Notes under the pieces: generated by a model | Databases searched by the model: none | What the model saw: only the letters and a program-made list of their open reading frames with translations | Told to the model about the DNA's origin: nothing | Shown: positions 14,042 through 21,593 of the stretch, piece after piece | Layout: each line of letters opens with the position of its first letter | Position numbering within the stretch: the first letter of the stretch is position 1 | Program-made: the position numbers and the translations under genes | NCBI GenBank assembly: GCA_040904025.1 | Contig: JBBDUG010000031.1 | Coordinates: 1-26,033 of the forward strand | From: JBBDUG01 sp040904025 | GTDB lineage: Bacteria > Patescibacteriota > Minisyncoccia > Phycocordibacterales > SW-6-46-9 | DNA length: 26,033 nt | Direction: 5' to 3'

Positions 14042-14131
14042 AGACACTCAAATAGCTACTGTCGAAGATGACTAAGTCGGGTTAATCCTTCAGTATAATA
14101 TTTGGATTTACAAGATTTAGTTTAAAACACT

Positions 14132-14335
14132 ATGGAAACTGGAAAAATTGCTCGTCTCATGGACCAAGGCTACGGCTTTATCTCCCGTGAGGGCGAAGAG
14201 AAAGATCTATTCTTTCACTCAAATGAGCTCGTAGGCGTAGAATTTGACGAGCTGCAAGAAGGTGAAGAGCTTACCTTCGAGGTAGCTCAGGGCGACAAAG
14301 GCCCTAACGCAATCAAAGTCAGTCGTGTAGCGTAA
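14132..14335 (+). CDS. Cold-shock domain protein (Csp family)
   Basis: 67 residues, the standard Csp length. Single OB-fold that binds single-stranded RNA/DNA and melts RNA structure. The start METGKIARLMDQGYGFISRE corresponds to KGTVKWF..KGYGFI; the RNP1-like segment is GYGFISR (13-19) and the RNP2-like one DLFFHSNEL (25-33), with VGVEFDELQEGEELTFEV and GPNAIKVSRV completing the barrel. RNP1 has lost the usual second Phe (KGFGFI) but keeps aromatic Tyr/Phe. Long 5' leader and strong terminator make it a single-gene unit. It marks the return to normal base composition after the AT-rich region. Confidence 0.93.
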   Translation: METGKIARLMDQGYGFISREGEEKDLFFHSNELVGVEFDELQEGEELTFEVAQGDKGPNAIKVSRVA

Positions 14336-14347
14336 GCTACTGACTAC

Positions 14348-14381
14348 ACAAAAACACCCCGAGCAATCGGGGTGTTTTTGT
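14348..14381. terminator. Strong bidirectional terminator between csp and the LOG gene
   Basis: AAAAACACCCCGA and TCGGGGTGTTTTT pair around a GCAA tetraloop (14363-14366). T-tracts on both strands allow it to end the cold-shock transcript (plus) and the smc-LOG transcript (minus). Confidence 0.92.
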
Positions 14382-14392
14382 TATACCGCCAT

Positions 14393-15130
14393 TTATTCCT
14401 GTCGCAGAGGCGCTGCCTTCACAATCTCAACCACCTCTTCAAGATCATCGGTAATGGTATAGAGTCGGGGATCTTTCTCATCAATAGTTTTAAATTCTCC
14501 TCGAAGTGTTGTTTGTATAAAGGAATCAAGGTGTCCCCAGAAGTGTTTATCTACACAGATGATAGGAACATCTGATATCTTTTTCGTCTGCTTGAGCGTA
14601 AGAATTTCAAAGAATTCATCGAGTGTACCGTATCCTCCGGGGAAATAGATATACGCCTCTGCTGAAAATGTGAGGAGCACTTTTCGTGTAAAGAAGTAGT
14701 AGAAGGAGATATGTTCATCTACATACGGATTAAGGATCTGTTCATACGGGAGTTCAATATTTATACCGAGTGACTTCCCTCCTCCCACATTATCTTTTGC
14801 TCCGCGGTTAGCTGCTTCCATAATCCCCGGTCCTCCACCGGTGATAACATCAAAGCCTTCATCACCGAGCATCAATGCAAGCTCCTGTGCCTTTTTATAA
14901 TGTTCGTTCTCCTCAGTAAATCGTGCTGAGCCGAAGAATGTAACAGAGCGAGGGTGCTTGCGTATAAAGTTGAATCCCTCGATGAACTCATCTTGAATAC
15001 GATCAATTCGCACCCGTAGATCATGATCGAGATCCTCCATAGATATCTGCTCACCCGCAGTGTGTGCTGAAGGAACATTAATCTTTCGTTTTTTTTCTTT
15101 TTTATTCTTTCCTAACATTGATATATACAT
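14393..15130 (-). CDS. LOG-family (TIGR00730) Rossmann-fold protein
   Basis: About 245 residues. The family includes cytokinin-activating nucleoside monophosphate phosphoribohydrolases (LOG) and proteins once called lysine decarboxylases. Motifs: VTFFGSARF (strand 1), VITGGGPGIMEAANRGA (nucleotide loop) and YFPGGYGTLDEFFE, the PGGxGTxxE signature with the catalytic Glu; AYIYFPGG and FEILTLKQT follow the family pattern. The likely reaction is release of ribose 5-phosphate from a nucleotide, substrate unknown. The N-terminal KNKKEKKRK stretch is basic and extra. I chose the ATG at 15130, directly after the smc stop; 15118 is another ATG and 15163 a TTG. Co-transcribed with smc. Confidence 0.9.
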   Translation of the reverse strand: MYISMLGKNKKEKKRKINVPSAHTAGEQISMEDLDHDLRVRIDRIQDEFIEGFNFIRKHPRSVTFFGSARFTEENEHYKKAQELALMLGDEGFDVITGGGPGIMEAANRGAKDNVGGGKSLGINIELPYEQILNPYVDEHISFYYFFTRKVLLTFSAEAYIYFPGGYGTLDEFFEILTLKQTKKISDVPIICVDKHFWGHLDSFIQTTLRGEFKTIDEKDPRLYTITDDLEEVVEIVKAAPLRQE

Positions 15131-15131
15131 C

Positions 15132-17264
15132 TTATCGTGCCGCAAGCTCTTTTGCATCCTCAAATTTTACGGACAAGAGGCGGGAGACACCATCTCCCCC
15201 CATGGTGACCCCATAGAGGAGACCAGCACGAGACATGGTCTCTCTGTTATGTGTGACAAGAATCAACTGACTCTGCTCTGAAAGAGCTTCGATCATATCA
15301 CCATATTTGCGACTATTCGCCTCATCCAGGGCGGCATCAGTCTCATCGAGGATAAGGAATGGGGGTGGATTAATATGTGATATTGAGAAGACAAGAGCAA
15401 TAGAGGTGAGTGCACGCTCTCCTCCTGAGAGCATTGTTAATCCTTTAATACGTTTTTGTGGGAGCTCAACTTCAATCGTAACTCCCTCTTCCTCAGAACC
15501 ATCTTGCTTTTCTTCTGTAATCACAGCAAGCTCTGCTGATCCTCCACCAAAGAGCATTGTAAAGAAGTGATTAAATTGTGCATTGATGTCTGTTATCCCT
15601 TCTTTGAATTTCTCATTGAGTTCTTTTTCAAGATCTCGGATAAGTCCTTCAAGTGAAGATCGAGTTGAACGGAGATCATCAATCTCCTTCTGTAGAAAGT
15701 CATTCCTTTCCTTTACCTCTCTATATGCACGCTCTACCCCCTTTGCTTCACTTAAATCCGCATCCTCTATTTGTATACGTCCGCGTTCAATTTCACGACG
15801 CAGATCCCGTAACTCCTCTTTGCCGAGAGGATTAAAGTCTTCCTGTTCTAATAGATCCATATATGATGCAATACCATGCCCCAAGATGATTCCAAGATCT
15901 GCAACATCTCGCTTTATCTCCTCCCGCTCTTCTTCTAAAGAAGCGCGCTCCTTTGTTATATCTTCAAGACCAGAGATACATGCACGTATCTCGTCTTTTA
16001 TATCAAGTATCTCTTCATCTGAGCGCTGCACTCCGGAAGAGTGCTTTTCTATCTTCTCTTCAAGTGAGCTGAGAGCTTGTGTATATTCCTTTTCTCGTAG
16101 AGAGAGTTGTTTTTCTTCCCTTCTCTTCTCCCCTATCTCTTCTCTGATAGATTCTTCTTTTTCCGTACTATCCTTCTTTTGCCCTCCTCTCATACATGCA
16201 TCAAAGAGTGTAGTTATCCGCTCGGCCGCATTATCCTCCCGGAGAACCGTGAGGATGTCCTCCTTGAGGAGTATGAGGCGTGAGAAGGATATACTCCCCT
16301 CTTGCTCCTCTTCTCTACTGCTGGTGGCCATGAGGCGCCCCTCCAAGCGTCCAATAGTACGTTCAAGCTCCCTTTGTTCCTTGAGAAGCGCCTGACGCTT
16401 CTTTTCGACCTCTTTTCTCTCTTCTTTTAGATTGGAGAGTACCTCTTTTGATTGAGTATCTTCTTTGGGTGTATATGCAGAGACCTTCTCTTCAAGTGTG
16501 TATTTCCTTTCCTTGAGTTCACGTTCCTTTGTATCAAGATCCTCATAACGCTGCTGGATATGGTGTTCTTTGCTGGCAAAGAAGAGATGTGCCTTTTTGT
16601 ATGTTTCTTTTTGTATCCTCCGCGCCTTATCTATCCGTGACATTTGCCGAGAAAGACTTCTGAGTTCTGGTTCTATCTCTCTCTGCAGAGCGAGTATCTC
16701 CTGTAGATTATCATGTGTCTTCTCCAGTTTCTTTTCACTCTCATCTTTTTTGTAGTGGTATATCTTGAGTCCAAGTGCATCCTCTATGATTCTCTTGCGC
16801 TCCGCAGGTTTAACCATAAGTATCCTATCGGCCTCTCCTTGAGAGATGATGTGATGACCTGTGGGGCCAATATTGGCTGAGGCTAACATCTCGAGTATAT
16901 CTTTGAGACGAACCTGTGATCCGTTAAGGAAATACTGATGAGAAGAGTCACGATGCATTACCCGCTCTACAGCTACTTCGTCAAAATCAACATTTAATCT
17001 ATCCCCCGTATTATCAAACACCGTCTTAACTCCCGCACGATTTGCACGCGGGAGTTGATTGGATCCATTCCAAAGGAGATCATCACTGCGGGACCCTCGT
17101 AGTGATTTCATTGACTGCTCTCCCAGCGCAAAGCGAAAGGCTTCTGCTAAATTCGACTTTCCGGACCCATTCGGTCCAACAATGGCACTAATACGTGCCG
17201 GGAAGTTCAATTCTGTCTTTTTTGCAAAGGATTTAAATCCGGAGAGTTCAATCGATTTAAGCAT
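15132..17264 (-). CDS. smc: SMC-like chromosome segregation ATPase, half-length, no canonical hinge
   Basis: 710 residues, against about 1150-1200 for bacterial SMC. Head domain complete: Walker A GPNGSGKS (30-37), Q-loop ISQGEAD (140-146), ABC signature LSGGERALTS (612-621), Walker B FLILDETDAALD (636-647) and the switch THN (671-673). Residues 165-325 and 370-560 are two antiparallel coiled-coil arms, each about a third of normal. Between them, where the roughly 200-residue SMC hinge belongs, there is only about 45 residues (323-367) without hinge Gly motifs or a CxxC zinc hook. It should still dimerise and bind ATP to organise DNA, but the tip must differ. No scpA or scpB is nearby. First gene of a two-gene unit with the LOG gene. 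Confidence 0.9.
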   Translation of the reverse strand: MLKSIELSGFKSFAKKTELNFPARISAIVGPNGSGKSNLAEAFRFALGEQSMKSLRGSRSDDLLWNGSNQLPRANRAGVKTVFDNTGDRLNVDFDEVAVERVMHRDSSHQYFLNGSQVRLKDILEMLASANIGPTGHHIISQGEADRILMVKPAERKRIIEDALGLKIYHYKKDESEKKLEKTHDNLQEILALQREIEPELRSLSRQMSRIDKARRIQKETYKKAHLFFASKEHHIQQRYEDLDTKERELKERKYTLEEKVSAYTPKEDTQSKEVLSNLKEERKEVEKKRQALLKEQRELERTIGRLEGRLMATSSREEEQEGSISFSRLILLKEDILTVLREDNAAERITTLFDACMRGGQKKDSTEKEESIREEIGEKRREEKQLSLREKEYTQALSSLEEKIEKHSSGVQRSDEEILDIKDEIRACISGLEDITKERASLEEEREEIKRDVADLGIILGHGIASYMDLLEQEDFNPLGKEELRDLRREIERGRIQIEDADLSEAKGVERAYREVKERNDFLQKEIDDLRSTRSSLEGLIRDLEKELNEKFKEGITDINAQFNHFFTMLFGGGSAELAVITEEKQDGSEEEGVTIEVELPQKRIKGLTMLSGGERALTSIALVFSISHINPPPFLILDETDAALDEANSRKYGDMIEALSEQSQLILVTHNRETMSRAGLLYGVTMGGDGVSRLLSVKFEDAKELAAR

Positions 17265-17315
17265 GAGAAAAACGCGTTATGTACCCTCTAGTATATCACA
17301 GCCAACTGATGTGGC

Positions 17316-17345
17316 TTGCATATACATATCTATTCGACATAGTAT
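17316..17345 (+). promoter_or_regulatory. Candidate promoter of the 17378 gene
   Basis: TTGCAT (17316-17321), 18-base spacer, TAGTAT (17340-17345). Leader of about 25 bases carrying the AGAGGAGG ribosome binding site. Confidence 0.45.
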
Positions 17346-17377
17346 GAATATAGACGCAATAGAAGAGGAGGTTTGCC

Positions 17378-17680
17378 ATGAGAAACGTAAAGATAACTGC
17401 TTTTAGAATTCTCGTGTGGTTCCTCTCAGCTTGGGGACAGATGAAGTTCTTTAGCTGGACGTGCTGCGAAGTGCTATGTCTCGTGTATGGAGTTGATACA
17501 CACGTATCATCCTGGCACAGACAAAAGCATTGCGCAGTACACCACTATAAAAAGAAGCTCCTTGATGGATGTGAGATTATTGTCATCAACGATCACACAC
17601 AAGAAGTATATGCACTCTTAGAGCGAATTGGCTGGTATGATGACATCCTCATGTCAGATGAGGAGGCATGTAAGAATTAA
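17378..17680 (+). CDS. Small orphan protein with a strong Shine-Dalgarno
   Basis: 100 residues, not recognised. N-terminal 20-40 residues are hydrophobic and rich in Trp, Phe and Cys (ILVWFLSAWGQMKFFSWTCC), possibly one membrane-associated helix pair; the middle is His/Cys/Lys-rich (SSWHRQKHCAVHHYKKK) and could bind a metal; the end (EIIVINDHTQEVYALLERIG) looks like strand plus helix. AGAGGAGG lies 7 bases before the ATG, the clearest ribosome binding site in the window where most genes lack one. A TTGCAT...TAGTAT promoter (17316-17345) precedes and a terminator follows directly, so it is a complete single-gene unit. Despite the unknown function, it is very likely expressed. Confidence 0.7.
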   Translation: MRNVKITAFRILVWFLSAWGQMKFFSWTCCEVLCLVYGVDTHVSSWHRQKHCAVHHYKKKLLDGCEIIVINDHTQEVYALLERIGWYDDILMSDEEACKN

Positions 17681-17681
17681 G

Positions 17682-17703
17682 GCCGGATTTCCCGGCTTTT
17701 TTA
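17682..17703 (+). terminator. Intrinsic terminator after the 17378 gene
   Basis: GCCGG-ATTTC-CCGGC (17682-17696) followed by TTTTTT, immediately after the stop codon. Confidence 0.85.
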
Positions 17704-17775
17704 TTTACCCCAGCAATTTTTCCTGTATACTATCAGCCGGCATTGATATTTCGAACCAATATACCACCTACTCCA

Positions 17776-18213
17776 ATGAAACTGACTGCAATAGAGGTTC
17801 TCTTTCGACATGCGCTGGAAAACAAAAATATCACGTTCAACGACATGGACGCTGAAGAAAGGATTGTGCAGCTCCTAAAAGAAAGAGAGGTGCAAGACGA
17901 AGATATCCTCTCTGCGTGCACGCAGACACAAAATGAAGAATTCCAGCAAATCCTGCTTGTGGTGATTATGCGTATGCATATCGCCAAGAAGCGGGAGGTG
18001 GAGATACTCCTCCGACTCTTCCCTCACTGTCTTTCGAAAAGACAAAGAGGATATTTATTGAGTATAACAATTGGGACATCCGAACGCTCACTCTCAGTCG
18101 AGGAGTTCCTGGATGCATATCGCCGAGGTAATCACGTGATGATTCAAGAGCGAGTCATCTTAATGCTCAAGGGTCGTATGAAGGGTGTTAAAGAGATTGC
18201 GGGGATTTCATAG
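17776..18213 (+). CDS. Small helical orphan protein
   Basis: 145 residues, not recognised. Soluble and almost entirely alpha-helical by composition, with many Glu, Arg, Leu and Ile; segments such as EERIVQLLKEREVQ, FQQILLVVIMRMHIAKKREVE, split here, and MIQERVILMLKGRMKGVKEI suggest repeated helix pairs. It contains no catalytic motif I know. The ATG at 17776 is chosen; a TTG at 17743 would add 11 residues. TATACT (17726-17731) is a possible -10 with a leader of about 40 bases. Followed by a perfect ten-pair terminator, so it is a stand-alone unit. Convergent with rnc. Confidence 0.65.
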   Translation: MKLTAIEVLFRHALENKNITFNDMDAEERIVQLLKEREVQDEDILSACTQTQNEEFQQILLVVIMRMHIAKKREVEILLRLFPHCLSKRQRGYLLSITIGTSERSLSVEEFLDAYRRGNHVMIQERVILMLKGRMKGVKEIAGIS

Positions 18214-18235
18214 GAGGCCCCCTTAGGACTTCAAC

Positions 18236-18267
18236 AGTCGCATCATGTCTGATGCGACTTTTTTATT
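18236..18267 (+). terminator. Intrinsic terminator after the 17776 gene
   Basis: AGTCGCATCA and TGATGCGACT form a perfect ten-pair stem around TGTC (18236-18259), followed by TTTTTATT. The T-tract touches the stop codon of the convergent rnc gene. Confidence 0.93.
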
Positions 18268-18952
18268 ACCACCCCCGTTCTTCTAATGCATTTTTTGCAG
18301 CTTCCTGTTCTGCTTCTTGTTTTGACTGCCCTTCTCCCTGTGCTACTTGCTCCTCTTCGAGAAAAATACCAATGGTGAAGTGTTTGTCATGATCCGGTCC
18401 TTCTTCTTTAAGTACTTTATATGTAGGGGTGATGGATTCATGCTCCTGTGCCAACTCTTGAAAACGACTCTTAGGATCATGCCATGTCTTGTTCTCCACA
18501 ATTGCCTTTGCCTTATGAAAAAGTGTCTGTTGTATGAATCGATGTGCAGCATCATATCCTTGGTCAAGATAGATCGCACCAATCACTGCTTCGTATGTAT
18601 TTGCAAGTATAAAATGGCGAGCACGTCCGGTATCACGCTCCTCTCCTCGTGAGAGAAGGAGATATTCATTCATACCCAACTCTCGTGCAGCTTGTGCAAT
18701 TGATTGTGTGTTAACCAATGCGGCACGTACTGCGGTAAGTTCTCCTTCGGGGGTATCGGGATACTTATCAAAAAGAAAATGAGTGATGACCAACTCAAGC
18801 ACTGCATCTCCGAGAAACTCCAAACGTTCATTATGCTTTCTCTCTCCCCCCACTTCATTTATATACGAGCGGTGTGTAAACGCACGCCGAAGAAGCTCCT
18901 TGTCACTAAAGGAGATCTCTATTTTCTTTTCAAATTCTGATATATCTGCCAT
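18266..18952 (-). CDS. rnc: Ribonuclease III
   Basis: 228 residues, normal length. Endonuclease for double-stranded RNA that processes rRNA precursors and mRNAs. N-terminal RIIID with the signature HNERLEFLGDAVLELV (40-55; Glu45 and Asp49 are metal ligands); C-terminal double-stranded RNA-binding domain (about 155-226, DPKSRFQELAQEH to AEQEAAKNALEE). In E. coli the other metal residues are Asp114 and Glu117 in a LADxxEA segment; here the segment reads LANTYEAVIGAIYLD, so the Asp is Asn118 while Glu121 is kept. The ATG at 18952 is 2 bases after the nusB-nudix stop, so the two are coupled. Confidence 0.96.
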   Translation of the reverse strand: MADISEFEKKIEISFSDKELLRRAFTHRSYINEVGGERKHNERLEFLGDAVLELVITHFLFDKYPDTPEGELTAVRAALVNTQSIAQAARELGMNEYLLLSRGEERDTGRARHFILANTYEAVIGAIYLDQGYDAAHRFIQQTLFHKAKAIVENKTWHDPKSRFQELAQEHESITPTYKVLKEEGPDHDKHFTIGIFLEEEQVAQGEGQSKQEAEQEAAKNALEERGW

Positions 18953-18954
18953 AT

Positions 18955-19872
18955 TTATTTTTCTTTCTTCTCATCACCTAGGAGTATCTGTACCGCCTTT
19001 GTGACGATAGGGAGAATATCGTCATAGAAGTTGAGATTCACTATCTCAGAGAGCTCAAACCAGCGCACATCATCGAGTCCCCCTTTGTCCTCCGGAAGCT
19101 CAAGTTCCTGATAGTCAGTCTCTGCAAGAAAGTATGTCACCTGTTTGCGTATCTTTCCTTCCTCGGGATTATTTGCAATGTACTCATTCTCATCCAATGG
19201 GGCTATGATTTTAATTGAATCAATTCCCAATTCTTCCTTTACCTTCCGCTTTGCTGTCTTCTTTACCTCCTCGCCCTCTTCCACTTGCCCTTTAGGGAGT
19301 GTCCAGTGTCCGAAGATGTCGTGTACGAGTGCAAGGTAGATGTCTCCATCCTTCCTTCCATACACCACAGCTCCACCTAACTCCTTAATAGGCATCTCTT
19401 CATATGGAATGTCCTTTATCTTCTTCTTGGATGTCTGATCCTTACCCGGCTCCCCCATCTCACGATATACACTCCCCAAGACTCCATTGATGAATCGTCC
19501 GCTTGATTCGCCACCAAAACTCTTTGCAAGCTCAATCGCTTCGTTAATCGCCACCTTAGGTGGTACCTCAGAACGGTCTGCAAAGAGAAGTTCATAGAGG
19601 CCGATACGAAGAATATTGCGATCTACATTCGCAATCTTATCCAACGGCCAATCAGGAGCCGCCTTTTCAATGATCTCATCGAGTACATCGCGTTTGCGAA
19701 GGACACCGGCAAGTAGATCATGCATGAAGCGATTGTCTTCATTCATCCCCGGTGCAAACTCATTTGCATTACGCTCAAGTGCGGGAGATATTTCTTTTTC
19801 CGGCCAGTCTCTGAAATCCCACTCGAAGAGTGTCTGGAGTGCTATTGATCGTGAAAGGTGTCTGTTTGCCAT
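18955..19872 (-). CDS. nusB: NusB - Nudix fusion protein
   Basis: 305 residues. Residues 1-140 are NusB: NRHLSRSIALQTLFEWDF, FMHDLLAGVLRKRDVLDEII, LDKIANVDRNILRIGLYELL and VAINEAIELAKSFGGESSGRFINGVLG (split here) follow the family order. NusB binds the boxA RNA with uS10 in rRNA antitermination. Residues 160-300 form a Nudix fold: GGAVVYGRKDG, then GHWTLPKGQVEEGE and a box G195-x5-E201-x7-R209-K210-V211-K212-E213-E214-L215-G216. The box has Lys210 where Glu is expected, but Glu213 and Glu214 remain. A short Lys-rich linker (149-153) joins the two. The frame is continuous, so this is a true fusion. Leads an operon with rnc, which processes the same rRNA transcripts. Confidence 0.92.
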   Translation of the reverse strand: MANRHLSRSIALQTLFEWDFRDWPEKEISPALERNANEFAPGMNEDNRFMHDLLAGVLRKRDVLDEIIEKAAPDWPLDKIANVDRNILRIGLYELLFADRSEVPPKVAINEAIELAKSFGGESSGRFINGVLGSVYREMGEPGKDQTSKKKIKDIPYEEMPIKELGGAVVYGRKDGDIYLALVHDIFGHWTLPKGQVEEGEEVKKTAKRKVKEELGIDSIKIIAPLDENEYIANNPEEGKIRKQVTYFLAETDYQELELPEDKGGLDDVRWFELSEIVNLNFYDDILPIVTKAVQILLGDEKKEK

Positions 19873-19969
19873 ATAAAGGAACGGTGGTACTTATATAGTA
19901 CGGAGGGTGCGAGTGAGCAAAACATGTTCGCAGCCACTCGTACCACCCATACCTACATCCATACTAGTA

Positions 19970-20215
19970 TTATTCCTCCTCAGCTTCAAGACCCATCTCT
20001 TTTCGTTTGCGCATCTTTCGCTCAAGCTTCTTCTGCTTGATAGCTTCAACGTCAATTACTGTTCGTCCGCGGTACGTACCGCATTCCTCACAGACTGTAT
20101 GGAGAGTATGTGACTCCCCACAATTTGAGCAGGTTGCAAGTCGCGGAGATTTGAGTCCGTGATGTGACCGACGTCGGCCTGTCTTTGATTTTGTGTGTCT
20201 CATTCGAGATGACAT
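19970..20215 (-). CDS. rpmF: Ribosomal protein bL32
   Basis: 81 residues from the ATG at 20215, somewhat longer than the usual 55-60. Large-subunit protein. The basic start RMRHTKSKTGRRRSHH matches bL32 (RHSKSRTRKRRSH type), and the zinc ribbon is intact: CSNCGE and CEECGTYRGR supply four Cys. A Lys/Arg-rich helix and an acidic end (MGLEAEEE) form a C-terminal extension of about 20 residues, a feature common in CPR bL32. Start: TATACT (20226-20231) ends 10 bases upstream of this ATG, excluding upstream in-frame starts; ATG 20203 is an alternative. It precedes nusB-nudix by 97 bases on the same strand. Confidence 0.93.
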   Translation of the reverse strand: MSSRMRHTKSKTGRRRSHHGLKSPRLATCSNCGESHTLHTVCEECGTYRGRTVIDVEAIKQKKLERKMRKRKEMGLEAEEE

Positions 20216-20225
20216 AGTGCTCTGT

Positions 20226-20253
20226 AGTATACGTATATATATAGTATTGGCAA
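20226..20253 (-). promoter_or_regulatory. Promoter of rpmF
   Basis: Minus-strand TTGCCA (20248-20253), 16-base spacer, TATACT (20226-20231). The predicted leader is about 3 bases. Confidence 0.65.
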
Positions 20254-20268
20254 GGGGTTGTGGGGGGT

Positions 20269-20297
20269 ATAAAAAAGCCACGTGTGTTAGACGTGAC
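20269..20297 (-). terminator. Intrinsic terminator of the rnhB-nudix unit
   Basis: Minus-strand GTCACGT (20297-20291) pairs with ACGTGGC (20283-20277), one G-T pair, followed by TTTTTT. The stop codon of the Nudix gene (20287-20289) lies in the hairpin loop, so the coding region ends inside its own terminator. Confidence 0.85.
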
Positions 20298-20910
20298 TGA
20301 CAAAAACTCTTTCCGGAGTGAGGATCCCTTCACGGAGCGCTAACTCCGTAGTCTCCTCATTTTTGAGCAAGATGCCCTCTGCGTACGTTCTAAAGACATC
20401 GCGGGTCACAAGAACAGCAAGGAATGCTTTCAATGCCTCCCAGTGATCCGGATGGAGCCGACTCTCCTTCTTGTCGACTGTAAAGAGTGCTTCCAGGGAA
20501 TACCACTTCGGTTTCCCCTTTATACTCTTGTCCATTGGACTGTGTGGTAGAGGGTCGTTTGAACATTCATGCCCCATAAACCACACCTTTAGATGACCTC
20601 CTCTCTTCCGTTGATGGAAAAGAGGCTCTAAGACACGGCAGTGTTGGTTGGTCTCGTCGTAGAGCTCCCGCTCCGCTGCATAATATGGAGTCTCCCCTTC
20701 CTTCACTTTTCCACCGGGAAAGAAGAGTTTAACCCCCTCATGTGCGTGAGCATACTTCGGCACTACCAAAGCACAGAGTCCTCGCTTCCGAACATCGGGG
20801 ATAATGACCATTGCCGCATCCCCCACCTGTTCGTCGCTGAAAATAAAATTAGGTATATGCATTGCTCTCTTCCGTCTGTATGGAACAAAACGAACTATAT
20901 TCTGCCACAT
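20287..20910 (-). CDS. Nudix hydrolase
   Basis: 207 residues from the ATG at 20910. The Nudix box is nearly canonical: G67-x5-E73-x7-R81-E82-L83-Y84-D85-E86 (GGKVKEGETPYYAAERELYDE spans it, cut here to its key residues G, E, RE, DE). Before it, VGDAAMVIIPDVRKRGLCALVV is the first strand pair. The family hydrolyses nucleoside diphosphates linked to other moieties; substrate unknown. The start is uncertain: ATG 20910 sits 8 bases after the rnhB stop, as in an operon, but ATG 20862 (MHIPNFIF) is preceded by GGAAGAGAG and would lack the basic 16-residue N-terminus. Ends inside its terminator hairpin. Confidence 0.85.
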   Translation of the reverse strand: MWQNIVRFVPYRRKRAMHIPNFIFSDEQVGDAAMVIIPDVRKRGLCALVVPKYAHAHEGVKLFFPGGKVKEGETPYYAAERELYDETNQHCRVLEPLFHQRKRGGHLKVWFMGHECSNDPLPHSPMDKSIKGKPKWYSLEALFTVDKKESRLHPDHWEALKAFLAVLVTRDVFRTYAEGILLKNEETTELALREGILTPERVFVSHV

Positions 20911-20918
20911 TCTATATT

Positions 20919-21521
20919 TTAAGTCAACTCACTACAGAATCTTCTTCTGTGTATGGCACAGAGTCCATGTTTGCGTATCTGATCCCTATGCTTCTTCGTA
21001 GCATACCCCTTATGCTGCTCAAAGCCATACAATTCAAACTCTGTAGCGTATCGACGCATCTTTGCATCCCGCGTAACCTTCGCGCAATTGGAGGCAAGAG
21101 AAATGAGGGGAATCTTTTCATCCCCTTTTGTAATGGTGTGTTGGTACCTGAAGCGTCGTGGTGCACGCAGGAGTCCATCGAGGAGTATGAGGGTGGTGGT
21201 ATGGTCGATATCCCGCAGAACTCTGCGGATACCTCTATCTACCGCCTTTGTAAGTCCAAGACGATCTACTAATTTGTGACCAACATGCGAGACAGCCATG
21301 CGTGCCTTCCCCTCATCATGCCACATGCACGCTTGGGCATACCACTCTTCCCGCTTGTGCTGAGGCATCTGTTTTGAATCTCGTACACCTTCAAGGAGTT
21401 CTTGTGCAAAATCCTTTGGAACACTGACCATGCCGACAGTAACTGGTCCGGCAAGCGGACCTCTACCCGCCTCATCAATACCGGCGATATGTGTGACATG
21501 TTTCGGAATTTGCTCCCACAT
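20919..21521 (-). CDS. rnhB: Ribonuclease HII
   Basis: 200 residues. Removes ribonucleotides and RNA primers from DNA-RNA hybrids. The four acidic residues are visible: Asp and Glu in AGIDEAGRGPLAGPV (about 13-27), Asp in LILLDGLL and Asp in AKVTRDAKM; the family's DSKQM and GYATKKHRDQI are also present. The usual AAASI strand before AKVTRD is here ISLASNC. I chose the ATG at 21521 (MWEQIPKHV), because TACAAT ends 6 bases upstream; the in-frame ATG at 21536 would lie before that -10 and a TTG at 21581 further still. Divergent from dnaE with 79 bases between start codons, both promoters fitting in the gap. Confidence 0.93.
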   Translation of the reverse strand: MWEQIPKHVTHIAGIDEAGRGPLAGPVTVGMVSVPKDFAQELLEGVRDSKQMPQHKREEWYAQACMWHDEGKARMAVSHVGHKLVDRLGLTKAVDRGIRRVLRDIDHTTTLILLDGLLRAPRRFRYQHTITKGDEKIPLISLASNCAKVTRDAKMRRYATEFELYGFEQHKGYATKKHRDQIRKHGLCAIHRRRFCSELT

Positions 21522-21564
21522 GTATATATTGTACATAATTTGCACACCACACAATACCCGAGAC

Positions 21565-21593
21565 TTGATACCTGCGTCCAAATGAAAGATACT
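21565..21593 (+). promoter_or_regulatory. Promoter of dnaE (leaderless)
   Basis: TTGATA (21565-21570), 17-base spacer, GATACT (21588-21593), then 7 bases (GTGGGTA) and the dnaE ATG. Same geometry as the rnr promoter. Confidence 0.55.

Noticed and set aside
15583..16395. 270-codon open frame on plus opposite smc
   Set aside because: Ser/Arg-rich low-complexity translation typical of the antisense of a Glu/Lys-rich coiled coil; smc on the other strand has all catalytic motifs.
20221..20250. TATATATACGTATAC palindromic A/T stretch considered as an operator or origin element
   Set aside because: It is explained by the rpmF promoter spacer and -10; no repeated boxes or DnaA-type sites nearby.
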